DNA of 64,000 nt from Thermoanaerobacterium sp. RBIITD. GTDB lineage: Bacteria > Bacillota > Thermoanaerobacteria > Thermoanaerobacterales > Thermoanaerobacteraceae. Made by a program: the position numbers and the translations under genes. Below are positions 1-7,984 of the stretch, piece after piece; the stretch's first letter is position 1; every line of letters begins with the position of its first letter. The notes under the pieces are model-generated. The model was not told where the DNA came from. It made no database searches and saw only the letters and a list, made by a program, of their open reading frames with translations. The DNA lies in the NCBI RefSeq assembly GCF_900205865.1, contig NZ_LT906662.1, positions 2,307,411 to 2,371,410 of the forward strand, written 5' to 3'.

Positions 1-2
1 TA

Positions 3-1760
3 GATAAAGTAAGAGATGTGATATTTAAAAATGGATCTATTAATTCTGAGATAGTTGGTCAAAGTGCATATAAGATAGCAAATATGTCTGGTTTAAATGT
101 GCCGGAAGATGTTAAAGTCTTAATCGGCGAAGTTGATTCAATTTCATTTGACGAACCTTTCGCACATGAAAAACTTTCGCCAATACTCGCGATGTATAGA
201 GCAAATACATTTGATGATGCCTTAGATAAAGCTGTAAAGCTTATTGAGCTTGGTGGATTTGGGCATACGTCTGTTCTTTATACAGATCAGATTAGGTCGA
301 GTGACAGGATCCAAAAATTTGGTGCAACGATGAAAACCGGGAGAACCATAATAAATATGCCATCATCACATGGTGCAATAGGTGACATTTATAATTTTAA
401 ATTGACTCCTTCATTAACGCTTGGATGTGGTACATGGGGAGGTAATTCTGTATCCGAAAATGTAGGTGTAAAACATCTATTAAATATCAAAAGCATTGCC
501 GAAAGGAGAGAAAACATGCTATGGTTTAGGGTTCCAGAGAAGATATATTTTAAATATGGAAGCCTTGGAGTTGCACTTAGGGAGCTTGATAGCAGCAATA
601 AAAAAAGAGCGTTTATAGTAACAGACAAGGTTTTGTATGACCTTGGTTTTGTCAATAAGGTTACAAAAATACTAGAAGAAATTAGAGTGGACTACCGTAT
701 ATTCTTCGATGTAGAACCCGATCCAACTCTCGCAACGGCAAGAAAAGGCGCTCAGGAAATGCTTAATTTTAAGCCTGATGTAATAATAGCTGTAGGCGGT
801 GGTTCACCGATGGATGCTGCTAAGATTATGTGGGTATTATATGAGCATCCAGAAGTCCGATTTGAAGATTTAGCATTAAGGTTTATGGACATAAGAAAGA
901 GAGTTTATACATTCCCTAAAATGGGTGAGAAAGCAATGCTAATAGCAATTCCCACATCTGCCGGTACTGGTTCAGAAGTTACACCATTTGCGGTTATAAC
1001 AGATGAAAAAACTGGTATAAAATATCCTTTAGCAGATTATGAATTGACACCAGATATGGCAATCGTTGATGCTGAGCTTATGATGAATATGCCGAGAGGA
1101 TTGACGGCTGCATCTGGTATAGATGCTTTAGTACATGGGATAGAAGCATATGTATCTGTACTCGCGTCAGAATATACTAATGGTTTAGCGCTGGAAGCAA
1201 TCAGGCTTATATTTAAGTATTTGCCTCAAGCTTATGAGGATGGCCCAAATAATGTAAAGGCAAGAGAAAAGATGGCACATGCTGCCACAATGGCTGGAAT
1301 GGCTTTCGCAAATGCTTTTCTTGGTATATGCCATTCAATGGCACATAAGTTAGGTGCAATGCATCGTATACCACATGGTGTTGCAAATGGGCTTTTGATT
1401 GACGAAGTAATTAAATTTAATGCTGCTGACAACCCTAGAAAACAGACGGCATTTCCTCAATACAAATATCCTAATGCAAAATGGAGATACAGTGTCATTG
1501 CTGATTATTTAAGGCTTGGCGGTACTACAGAGGATGAAAAAGTTGAACTATTAATAAAAGCCATAGATGATTTAAAGAATAGGATAAATATGCCTAAGAC
1601 AATAAGTGAAGCAGGTGTGTCAAGAGAGAAATTCTATGCTACACTCGATGAGATGTGTGAATCTGCTTTTGACGACCAATGTACAGGAGCAAATCCTAGA
1701 TACCCATTGATTGAAGAGATCAAGCAGATGTATATAAATGCATATGAAGGTGTTAAATAA
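3..1760 (+). CDS. adhE: Bifunctional acetaldehyde/alcohol dehydrogenase AdhE, 5' partial
   Basis: The open frame enters from the left edge; codons before position 18 are also open (DKVRD), so the start and roughly the first third of the aldehyde dehydrogenase domain, with its catalytic Cys, lie outside the window. About 585 residues of a usual ~860-870 are present. The end of the ALDH domain (residues 1-150 of the visible part, with GFGHTS and GTWGGNS) is followed by the linker and an iron-dependent alcohol dehydrogenase domain: glycine-rich NAD motif GGGSPMDAAK near visible residue 260, then the metal region with SGIDALVHGIEAY and ICHSMAHKLGAMHRIPHG. AdhE reduces acetyl-CoA via acetaldehyde to ethanol with NAD(P)H, regenerating NAD+ in fermentation. 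It ends at a strong hairpin terminator shared with the convergent lysA. No frameshift is seen. Confidence 0.96.
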   Translation, partial: DKVRDVIFKNGSINSEIVGQSAYKIANMSGLNVPEDVKVLIGEVDSISFDEPFAHEKLSPILAMYRANTFDDALDKAVKLIELGGFGHTSVLYTDQIRSSDRIQKFGATMKTGRTIINMPSSHGAIGDIYNFKLTPSLTLGCGTWGGNSVSENVGVKHLLNIKSIAERRENMLWFRVPEKIYFKYGSLGVALRELDSSNKKRAFIVTDKVLYDLGFVNKVTKILEEIRVDYRIFFDVEPDPTLATARKGAQEMLNFKPDVIIAVGGGSPMDAAKIMWVLYEHPEVRFEDLALRFMDIRKRVYTFPKMGEKAMLIAIPTSAGTGSEVTPFAVITDEKTGIKYPLADYELTPDMAIVDAELMMNMPRGLTAASGIDALVHGIEAYVSVLASEYTNGLALEAIRLIFKYLPQAYEDGPNNVKAREKMAHAATMAGMAFANAFLGICHSMAHKLGAMHRIPHGVANGLLIDEVIKFNAADNPRKQTAFPQYKYPNAKWRYSVIADYLRLGGTTEDEKVELLIKAIDDLKNRINMPKTISEAGVSREKFYATLDEMCESAFDDQCTGANPRYPLIEEIKQMYINAYEGVK

Positions 1761-1785
1761 AAAAGGAGCGGTTTGCTCCTTTTTT
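1760..1785. terminator. Bidirectional intrinsic terminator between adhE and lysA
   Basis: AAAAAGGAGC pairs with GCTCCTTTTT around a short GGTTT loop. The A-run on one side and T-run on the other give a U-tract on either strand. The lysA stop codon overlaps the T-run, so it probably ends both convergent genes. Confidence 0.9.
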
Positions 1786-3121
1786 AATAATTTATTATCT
1801 TTTTATTTTCATTTAAGAGTCTATTTGGAATGACATCATTTTTGACTAAGTCTTCATATGTTTCTCTCGCAACTATTAAATCTGATTCACCATTATTAAC
1901 TAATACAGCTGCCGGACGTGGAAGGCGATTGTAATTGCTTGCCATTGAGTAATTATATGCCCCTGTGCATGTAACAGCGATAATATCACCACTTTCAAGC
2001 TGTGGAAGCTCTATATCCCATATAAGCATATCACCGGATTCACAACATTTACCGGCTATCGAAACTTTCTCAAGGTTAATCTTCCTGGCTTTGTTAGCAA
2101 CTATTGCATTGTATTTTGCACCATATAATGCTGTCCTTATATTGTCAGCCATACCACCATCAACAGCAACGTATTTTCTGACGCCTGGTATATTTTTTAT
2201 GGCACCGACTGTATATAAAGTTGTTCCGGCATTGCCTATAATTGAACGACCAGGCTCAACGATGATACGGGGCATTTTGATATTTAAATTAGTTGAATAC
2301 TCCTCGACTGATTTCATGATTTCCCGGGCTATCAATTCTATTGGTTGTGGGTCATCCTCATCGACATATGCAATACCAAATCCACCACCTAAATCCAATT
2401 CATCAACTTCCCATCCAGTATGTTCTTTTACTTTTTTAAGAAAATTCATCATGATGTCAATTTCAGCCTTATATGAATCATAACTAAATATCTGAGAGCC
2501 TATATGACAATGTAATCCTCTTAAATTAATATTTTCGAGTGTCAATGCATATTTTATGGCATCAAGTGCATCTCCATTAAATAGTGGAAAACCAAATTTT
2601 GAATCGATCTGTCCTGTTTTTATATATTCATGGGTATGGGCTTCAACGCCAGGTGAAATCCTTAAATATATGTTAGGCTTTTTTTTCATCTTAAAAGAAA
2701 GTTCATTTAACATATTAAGCTCGAACCAATTATCGACGATGATACATCCGATATTGTATTCCAATGCCATTGTGAGCTCTTCACTGGATTTATTGTTTCC
2801 GTGGAAATAAATATTTTTAACGGGAAAATCTGCTTTTAATGCAGTATATAATTCACCGCCAGATACCACATCAAGACCTAAATTTTCTTCCTCTATGATT
2901 TTGCATATCGCAGTCGTCATAAATGCCTTACTGGCGTATATAACTTCGTTTCCTGGATAATCCTTTTTAAATCCATTATAAAAAGAACGACAATTTTTTC
3001 TTAATAATTCTTCATCAATTACATATAATGGCGTACCATATTGTCTTGCAATTTTAACTGTATCACATCCACCTATTTCAAGGTGTCCTCTCGAATTTAT
3101 ATGCATGCTACTTTTCAGCAC
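1784..3121 (-). CDS. lysA: Diaminopimelate decarboxylase
   Basis: The 445-residue product has the normal length and motifs of the fold-type III PLP enzyme that decarboxylates meso-diaminopimelate to L-lysine, the last step of lysine synthesis. The PLP lysine lies in YASKAF (near residue 65). Further signatures are LHCHIGSQIF, the phosphate-binding LDLGGGFGIAY, VEPGRSI, and the active-site Cys region CESGD that completes the other subunit's site in the dimer. The gene is monocistronic, preceded by a 5' leader carrying a lysine riboswitch and its own sigma-A promoter, so lysine should repress it by early termination. It converges on adhE. Confidence 0.96.
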   Translation of the reverse strand: MLKSSMHINSRGHLEIGGCDTVKIARQYGTPLYVIDEELLRKNCRSFYNGFKKDYPGNEVIYASKAFMTTAICKIIEEENLGLDVVSGGELYTALKADFPVKNIYFHGNNKSSEELTMALEYNIGCIIVDNWFELNMLNELSFKMKKKPNIYLRISPGVEAHTHEYIKTGQIDSKFGFPLFNGDALDAIKYALTLENINLRGLHCHIGSQIFSYDSYKAEIDIMMNFLKKVKEHTGWEVDELDLGGGFGIAYVDEDDPQPIELIAREIMKSVEEYSTNLNIKMPRIIVEPGRSIIGNAGTTLYTVGAIKNIPGVRKYVAVDGGMADNIRTALYGAKYNAIVANKARKINLEKVSIAGKCCESGDMLIWDIELPQLESGDIIAVTCTGAYNYSMASNYNRLPRPAAVLVNNGESDLIVARETYEDLVKNDVIPNRLLNENKKIINY

Positions 3122-3175
3122 AAAATCATCTCCATTTATTTTTATAGTTTAAATTATGAAAATTAATATATAAAT

Positions 3176-3204
3176 AAAAACAGCTAAGGTATTCTCAGTA
3201 GCTG
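3176..3204 (-). terminator. Riboswitch-controlled terminator upstream of lysA
   Basis: On the minus strand CAGCTA and TAGCTG pair around a 12-nt loop, followed by TTTTTATTTA. The loop contains AATACCT, which is complementary to AGGTATT just downstream of the aptamer (3227-3233), so alternative pairing could choose between termination and readthrough. Inferred expression platform. Confidence 0.7.
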
Positions 3205-3245
3205 GATTCTATCAAAAGACATAGCAATACCTCCTTTCCCTAAGC

Positions 3246-3429
3246 GAGATAGCTCTTCACAAGTAATTAGGGTAGCTACTTGTGACAGTCCTATACTTCT
3301 TAAGCATAGGCCCAGCTTTGCAAATATTAAGGTATTTGCACGCTTCGGCGGATTTATCCCTTTCATATACTATCAACGGTTCCTTAAAACCTACAGTATA
3401 CTACTCTTGATTCTCCGCTCCTCTACCTC
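3246..3429 (-). promoter_or_regulatory. Lysine riboswitch (L box) aptamer controlling lysA
   Basis: Read on the minus strand, the leader has the conserved L-box blocks in order: GAGGTAGAGGAGC, CAAGAGTAGTA, GAAAGGG, CGCCGAAGC, AGCTGGG, GACTGTCAC and AGCTATCTCG. The P1 helix is GAGGTAG (3423-3429) with CTATCTC (3246-3252), with one G-U pair. It lies directly upstream of lysA and has a terminator after it, as in known lysine riboswitches. A small open frame across the region is not a gene. Confidence 0.93.
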
Positions 3430-3450
3430 ACCTTCAAGGAAGATGAGGTA
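3424..3450 (-). promoter_or_regulatory. 5' leader hairpin overlapping the P1 strand of the lysine riboswitch
   Basis: TACCTCATCTTC pairs with GAAGGTGAGGTA over 12 bp (one U-G) with a CTT loop. Its 3' arm contains the GAGGTA that the aptamer needs for P1, so the two structures exclude each other. What it does is not known from the sequence. Confidence 0.6.
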
Positions 3451-3467
3451 CATATTTATTTTTAAAT

Positions 3468-3496
3468 ATAATAACACTAATATTAATATGTGTCAA
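3468..3496 (-). promoter_or_regulatory. Sigma-A promoter for the lysA leader
   Basis: TTGACA, 17-nt spacer, TATTAT on the minus strand. Transcription would start near 3460, just before the leader hairpin and riboswitch. Confidence 0.8.
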
Positions 3497-3555
3497 CATA
3501 GTTATACATTTTTTGGAGATAATATATTAAAGAATTTTTACGAGGAGGAAAAAGT

Positions 3556-4014
3556 ATGCCTTGGCTTATTACAACTGTAGCTGCATGGGTGATACTTATT
3601 TTACTAATTGATTTGAAACAATTAAAATACACGTTTTGGAGTGGATTATTCGCTTTACTATGCCAGTTAATTATTGACAATATGGCTGTTCATTTGCATT
3701 TATATGAATTTAAATTTACAATAGCAAAAATTATCCATTCAGCACTTTTCTTTACTGTTGGGGCACCATTTGCCATTGGTATTTTATTTGCACAGACATA
3801 TCCAAAGAATAGATTAATGAGGCTTATCGATATTATAGTCTCGACTGTATTATTTTTTATTATGGAATATGCTCTTAATTTTATAGGTGCATTAAGATAT
3901 ATCCATTGGGGTTACCTATATAGTATACCTATTGATATTTTAGCATTGATGTCTATGGGGAATCTGATTACAATATTTAAATTGGCACCATGGATGAGAA
4001 AAGGGAATGCCTAA
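3556..4014 (+). CDS. Small integral membrane protein, CBO0543-like
   Basis: A 152-residue protein made almost entirely of hydrophobic segments, with about four to five predicted membrane spans (residues 2-20, 28-45, 58-78, 90-110 and 120-145) joined by short polar loops. Conserved-looking polar positions include DNMAVHLHLYEF and YIHWGYLY. It resembles the uncharacterised CBO0543-type membrane proteins of spore-forming Firmicutes; that assignment is from memory of sequence style. ATG follows a good GAGGAGG site. A second small membrane ORF follows five bases downstream, so the two may form a short operon. No function can be assigned. Confidence 0.75.
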   Translation: MPWLITTVAAWVILILLIDLKQLKYTFWSGLFALLCQLIIDNMAVHLHLYEFKFTIAKIIHSALFFTVGAPFAIGILFAQTYPKNRLMRLIDIIVSTVLFFIMEYALNFIGALRYIHWGYLYSIPIDILALMSMGNLITIFKLAPWMRKGNA

Positions 4015-4018
4015 GTTT

Positions 4019-4171
4019 ATGTCTGATGATTTTATAAATTCTTGTACCCTGAGTGCAGAGAAAGGAATGAATGCTAATTTGGTTATATTTATTATGATTA
4101 TTGTAGTTGACGCAATACTAGTTTATTTATGGTTTGAATATCTTGACAATATTAGTAAAAGAGATGATTAA
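4019..4171 (+). CDS. Possible 50-aa single-span membrane protein
   Basis: ATG at 4019 opens a 50-codon frame with one strongly hydrophobic segment (NLVIFIMIIVVDAILVYLWF) flanked by a polar N-terminus and a charged C-terminus ending KRDD. An internal ATG at 4067 is preceded by AGAAAGGA, a better ribosome site, and would give a 34-residue protein that keeps the span. It sits just after the 3556-4014 membrane gene on the same strand. I do not recognise it; hydrophobic composition in AT-rich DNA could arise by chance. Confidence 0.4.
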   Translation: MSDDFINSCTLSAEKGMNANLVIFIMIIVVDAILVYLWFEYLDNISKRDD

Positions 4172-4223
4172 TATGATAAATAATGTACAAAAAATATTAA
4201 TAAATATCATTGGTATTGCATAT

Positions 4224-4251
4224 TTGAAATATGAGAAAACAATATTATAAT
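4224..4251 (+). promoter_or_regulatory. Sigma-A promoter for the sugar ABC ATPase gene
   Basis: TTGAAA, 16-nt spacer, TATAAT. The nominal longest reading frame of the next gene would begin inside this promoter, which argues for the downstream ATG at 4294. Confidence 0.75.
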
Positions 4252-4293
4252 ATAAGTATCAAACGTTTACTAATATTAAGGGGGATTTTAGAA

Positions 4294-5409
4294 ATGGCAG
4301 ATGTTGTTCTCAAACATGTATACAAGACATATCAAGGTGGAGTAACAGCAGTTAAAGATTTTAACCTTGAAATAAAAGATAAGGAGTTTATTGTTTTAGT
4401 AGGTCCATCAGGATGTGGAAAATCAACGACATTAAGGATGGTTGCTGGACTTGAAGAGATTAGCCAGGGTGAGTTATATATAGACGGGAAATTAGTCAAC
4501 GATGTTCCACCAAAGGACAGAGATATAGCTATGGTTTTCCAGAACTATGCACTTTACCCACATATGACAGTATATGATAACATGGCATTTGGACTTAAGC
4601 TTAGGAAAGTACCAAGAGCAGAAATTGATAAAAAGGTTAAAGAGGCTGCAAAGATACTTGGAATTGAAGATTATCTTAAGAGAAAACCAAAGGCATTATC
4701 AGGTGGACAAAGACAGAGGGTCGCATTAGGACGTGCTATTGTTCGTAATCCAAAGGTATTCCTTATGGATGAACCATTATCAAACTTGGATGCTAAATTA
4801 AGAGTTCAGATGAGAACAGAAATAGCAAAGCTTCATGATAGATTACAGACGACATTTATCTATGTAACACACGACCAGACAGAAGCTATGACAATGGGTT
4901 CAAGAATTGTTGTCATGAAAGATGGTGTTGTACAGCAAGTTGATAAACCACAGGTAATCTATGAACATCCAGATAATTTATTTGTTGCAGGATTTATTGG
5001 AAGCCCACAGATGAACTTTATTGATGCAAAATTGGAAAAATCCGATGGAAAAGTATATGCTGCATTCAAGGGATTCAGAGTTATTGTACCAGATGGGATT
5101 GTAAAGAGATTAAAAGATGAAAGCTATATAGGGAAAGACGTAGTACTAGGAATCAGACCAGAAGACCTCCACGATGAGGAAGTATTCCTTGATGCATATC
5201 CGGAAAGTGTTATTGAGACCAGAGTTGATGTGACAGAGCTTATGGGTTCTGAGACATATCTCTATCTAGATCTAAAAGGACAACCATTGACAGCAAGGGT
5301 TGATCCACGATCAACAGCAAAAGCTGGAGACATAATTAAGATTGGCCTTGACGTAAACAAACTCCACCTATTTGACAAAGAAACAGAAAATACAATACTC
5401 AATAGATAA
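4294..5409 (+). CDS. msmX: Carbohydrate ABC importer ATPase, MsmX/UgpC type
   Basis: A 371-residue nucleotide-binding subunit of CUT1 sugar importers. Walker A is GPSGCGKS (near residue 37), the Q-loop is in [11 protein letters not shown], the signature LSGGQRQR, Walker [17 protein letters not shown], and the switch His in YVTHDQ. The C-terminal ~130 residues form the MalK-type OB regulatory domain (GIRPEDL). The start at ATG 4294 follows AAGGGGGAT and matches family N-termini ([13 protein letters not shown]). The gene is alone, with its own promoter and terminator and no permease genes nearby, as for MsmX in Bacillus, which serves several importers. The importer at 49-52.7 kb lacks an ATPase and is a plausible client (inference). 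Confidence 0.93.
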   Translation: MADVVLKHVYKTYQGGVTAVKDFNLEIKDKEFIVLVGPSGCGKSTTLRMVAGLEEISQGELYIDGKLVNDVPPKDRDIAMVFQNYALYPHMTVYDNMAFGLKLRKVPRAEIDKKVKEAAKILGIEDYLKRKPKALSGGQRQRVALGRAIVRNPKVFLMDEPLSNLDAKLRVQMRTEIAKLHDRLQTTFIYVTHDQTEAMTMGSRIVVMKDGVVQQVDKPQVIYEHPDNLFVAGFIGSPQMNFIDAKLEKSDGKVYAAFKGFRVIVPDGIVKRLKDESYIGKDVVLGIRPEDLHDEEVFLDAYPESVIETRVDVTELMGSETYLYLDLKGQPLTARVDPRSTAKAGDIIKIGLDVNKLHLFDKETENTILNR

Positions 5410-5446
5410 AATAAAGCCTACCTATTATTCTGGTAGGCTTTATTTT
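5408..5446. terminator. Bidirectional terminator after msmX and the glutamate synthase operon
   Basis: A perfect 15-bp stem, AAAATAAAGCCTACC with GGTAGGCTTTATTTT, around a 9-nt loop. T-rich and A-rich arms suit termination on both strands. Confidence 0.88.
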
Positions 5447-6173
5447 ATGCATACAATTTTCCGTACGGTCTGCTTCCTGCCGGATGAAGTTTTATAAATT
5501 TATGGTTCATGATTTTATCAAAGTCGTAGTCAAAATACTGGGAGAAATTTTTAACATATTTTTGAATTACTTTAATGTCATCGTCATTGACATCTTCTTT
5601 TATTACTTCTTTGCCAAGCTTATAATCTTCTACATCGCCTCTTAAGAATATCACACCGCCGTGCATTCCAGTTCCGCAATACTCTCCAACGATGTCTTTA
5701 TTGTTTTTAAGATTTAAAACTATCATACATCCACCTGCCATATATTCACCAAAGAAATCACCAGGTGTGCCGCCTATAACGAGGACAGGAATTTTATCGT
5801 TATATTGTTTCATGTGTATACCGACTCTGTAACCCGCATCACTTTTAATATACATGGAGCCGCCTCTCATGCCATAACCTACAACATCACCGACATGTCC
5901 ATGAACGATTATATTGCCATCATTCATCGTATTGCCAATTGCATCTTGACCGTTACCAAAAACTTCAATTGTTAAGCCGTCCATGAAAGCAGCTAAATCA
6001 TTACCAGGAGTGCCCTCGATATTTATTTTTGTATTTCCTGTTAAGTTGTCACCTATATACCTTTGGCCATTAACATTTTTTAGATTAATTATATCTTCAC
6101 CAGATCTGACTAATTCTTTTATCATTTCATTAAGTTCTTTGTAATAAATACCCTGTGCATTTATTGCCTTCAT
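5445..6173 (-). CDS. Glutamate synthase GXGXG (GltB3-like) subunit
   Basis: The 242-residue product is a stand-alone version of the C-terminal right-handed beta-helix domain of glutamate synthase large subunit. The repeated glycine pattern is visible: GNTKINIEG, GQDAIGNTMNDGNIIVHG, GDVVGYGMRGGSMYIKSD, GVRIG-like turns, GGTPGDFFGEYMAGG and GEYCGTGMHGGVIFLRG. In fused enzymes this domain is structural and helps separate the ammonia channel domains. It is the last gene of the operon and shares its first base with the stop of the upstream oxidoreductase gene, a sign of translational coupling. The split arrangement resembles the archaeal-type glutamate synthase. Confidence 0.9.
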   Translation of the reverse strand: MKAINAQGIYYKELNEMIKELVRSGEDIINLKNVNGQRYIGDNLTGNTKINIEGTPGNDLAAFMDGLTIEVFGNGQDAIGNTMNDGNIIVHGHVGDVVGYGMRGGSMYIKSDAGYRVGIHMKQYNDKIPVLVIGGTPGDFFGEYMAGGCMIVLNLKNNKDIVGEYCGTGMHGGVIFLRGDVEDYKLGKEVIKEDVNDDDIKVIQKYVKNFSQYFDYDFDKIMNHKFIKLHPAGSRPYGKLYA

Positions 6174-7441
6174 TATACAGCAGCCTCCTGTCCCAACATC
6201 CTTGATTTTCTGAAATCCTTTGGGAAATATACATATCCAAAATCATCTTTTAATAAATAATCCTTAAATGGTGTCACATCAATACTGTCTCTTATTAAAC
6301 CAGTGTATATTCCTGCTCTATCAACATCATTAATCAATATAAATCCAACAAGCTTATTTTCTTTTAAAACAATTTTTTTATACAAATCCTTATCAAAATC
6401 TGTCTTAACCATAACTTGGTATGAATCATCTAGAGGGTTTATTATACCCGCTGTTATTATATAGGTATCTTTATAGCCTATAGAATTCATGGGAAATATA
6501 CCCTTATTAACATTTTCAATTCCTATCATATTTAGACCAGCTGTTTCACCTTGCATGTAAGCATTTGGCCATATCGGAACTACCCTATTTGATTTCAAAA
6601 GCATATCGTAGCCTTCTGCAACATCACCAGCTGCATAGATATCATCAATATTAGTTTTCATATTTTTATCAACTACGATGCCGCGATTTATTTTTACAGG
6701 TGTATTTTTGACAACGTCAGTATTTGGTATTACGCCGATTGCAAATATAAGGTTATCTACAGGTAGTTCTTCACCATTTTTTAGATGAACAGTTTCGACA
6801 TATTCATTGCCAATTATTTTATCAACAGTTGTACCTGTTTTTATCTTGATGCCATCTTTCATAAGCCTTTTGATTACAATTGAGGCTGACTCATTATCAA
6901 GTATCGTACTTAATATTCTGTCTGCAAGTTCTACAATTGTTACATCTGCACCAAGTGCATGCAGCCCTTCAGCAGCTTTGAAACCTATTAAACCTCCGCC
7001 GATTATAACTGCTTTAGAACCAGGTTTAATTGATGCCTTTAACTTTTTCGCCTCATCAAGTTTAATAAATGTCTGGATATTTTTCTTATTTAAGCCCTCT
7101 ATTGGTGGAACAAATGGCTTTCCACCAGTTGCTATAAGCAATTTGTCATATAGTACATAATCGCCGTTTTCCAATATTACATGTTTATTATTTACATCAA
7201 TGGAGGCTGCTTTAACACCTAGTATTGTTTCAACATTATTTTTACGGTAAAAGTCTTTATCCCTATATGACATATTTTCTTCCGTAACAGTGTTTGCAAG
7301 GTAATATGATATAAGTGGCCTTGAATACACATGATATTTTTCATCAGATATAACTATAATATTTGACGCTTTATCATGTTTCCTGATTGCTTCGACTGCA
7401 CCGACCATTGCTGCTGAATTTCCTATTATAACAATCTTCAT
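6173..7441 (-). CDS. FAD/NAD(P)-dependent oxidoreductase of the glutamate synthase operon
   Basis: A 422-residue pyridine nucleotide-disulfide oxidoreductase-like flavoprotein. The FAD site begins at MKIVIIGNSAAMVGA, the NAD(P) site is GSKAVIIGGGLIGFKAAEGL (near residue 145), and the second FAD motif is the ATDxxAAGD-like DDIYAAGDVAEG near residue 270. It is closest in style to NADH:rubredoxin reductase/nitrite reductase-like proteins rather than GltD. Its position between the polyferredoxin and the GXGXG genes, with abutting ends, suggests it passes electrons from NAD(P)H through the ferredoxin to the synthase (inference). No redox-active CxxC of disulfide reductases is seen. Confidence 0.88.
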   Translation of the reverse strand: MKIVIIGNSAAMVGAVEAIRKHDKASNIIVISDEKYHVYSRPLISYYLANTVTEENMSYRDKDFYRKNNVETILGVKAASIDVNNKHVILENGDYVLYDKLLIATGGKPFVPPIEGLNKKNIQTFIKLDEAKKLKASIKPGSKAVIIGGGLIGFKAAEGLHALGADVTIVELADRILSTILDNESASIVIKRLMKDGIKIKTGTTVDKIIGNEYVETVHLKNGEELPVDNLIFAIGVIPNTDVVKNTPVKINRGIVVDKNMKTNIDDIYAAGDVAEGYDMLLKSNRVVPIWPNAYMQGETAGLNMIGIENVNKGIFPMNSIGYKDTYIITAGIINPLDDSYQVMVKTDFDKDLYKKIVLKENKLVGFILINDVDRAGIYTGLIRDSIDVTPFKDYLLKDDFGYVYFPKDFRKSRMLGQEAAV

Positions 7442-7885
7442 CTATATACCTCCTTCACTGTATACTAAAGCTTCATTGGGGCAATTTTTTACACAAGCTG
7501 GTTCACCTGCTTCAGCACAAAGGTCACATTTCGAAGCAACTTTGTTATTTAAATCTCTTATTATTGCACCATAACCACATACAAGGACACATGTCCAACA
7601 CCCTACACATTTATCAGTATTGCATGTTACGACGCCAGTTATGGGGTCTTTTTGCATAGCCCCTGTTATACAAGCTTTTACACAGGGTGCATCATCACAA
7701 TGCCTGCATTGAAGGGAAAATGATAAAGGACGATTCTCTTCTACTATAATTTTTGGCGTAGGCCGTACACTTTCAAATTTATAGGCTTTTAATACATCCT
7801 TATATTTTGAGTGGGACGTTATACAATATACTTCGCAAAGTTTGCAACCAATGCAAACTTCTTCTCTTGCATAAACTTTCTTCAT
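7442..7885 (-). CDS. Four-cluster 4Fe-4S ferredoxin subunit
   Basis: This 147-residue protein has four cysteine groups in the style of DmsB/HycB electron-transfer subunits: CIGCKLCEVYC (residues ~11-21), CRHCDDAPCVKAC (~60), CTNDKC-type CVGCWTCVLVC (~93) and CDLCAEAGEPACVKNC (~118). All cysteines of the four motifs are present. It lies between the FMN synthase subunit and the flavoprotein gene in the same operon, so it is probably the electron carrier connecting them. The ribosome site is GGAGG before ATG. It ends one base from the next start. Confidence 0.9.
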   Translation of the reverse strand: MKKVYAREEVCIGCKLCEVYCITSHSKYKDVLKAYKFESVRPTPKIIVEENRPLSFSLQCRHCDDAPCVKACITGAMQKDPITGVVTCNTDKCVGCWTCVLVCGYGAIIRDLNNKVASKCDLCAEAGEPACVKNCPNEALVYSEGGI

Positions 7886-7903
7886 AACAAACCTCCAAAT
7901 TTC

Positions 7904-7975
7904 TCAATATTTTAAATCTTCATGACCTTTTAGACAACTATTAACTGCGAAGGCGCCAGATGCAAAGCATATCAC
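7904..7975 (-). CDS. Possible 23-aa ORF in the glutamate synthase operon
   Basis: In the ~100-nt gap between the FMN subunit and the ferredoxin gene, a GTG opens a frame coding for about 23 residues (VICFASGAFAVN, then SCLKGHEDLKY). The frame is open from a stop just after the gltB2 stop. The GGAGAA within the end of gltB2 could serve as ribosome site at ~12 nt. It has two Cys and a hydrophobic first half. I do not recognise it; it may be a small protein, a relic or chance. Confidence 0.25.
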   Translation of the reverse strand: MICFASGAFAVNSCLKGHEDLKY

Positions 7976-7984
7976 GATTTCATA

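Noticed and set aside
1965-2483. A 172-codon plus-strand frame over lysA
   Set aside because: Antisense to clearly coding lysA sequence; no start signals.
3184-3366. A 60-codon minus-strand frame upstream of lysA
   Set aside because: It covers the lysine riboswitch aptamer and terminator, whose RNA consensus explains the conservation.
4231-4293. A 21-residue N-terminal extension of the MsmX-like ATPase
   Set aside because: It would overlap the -10 of a good promoter, and the [13 protein letters not shown] start at 4294 has the ribosome site and fits the family.
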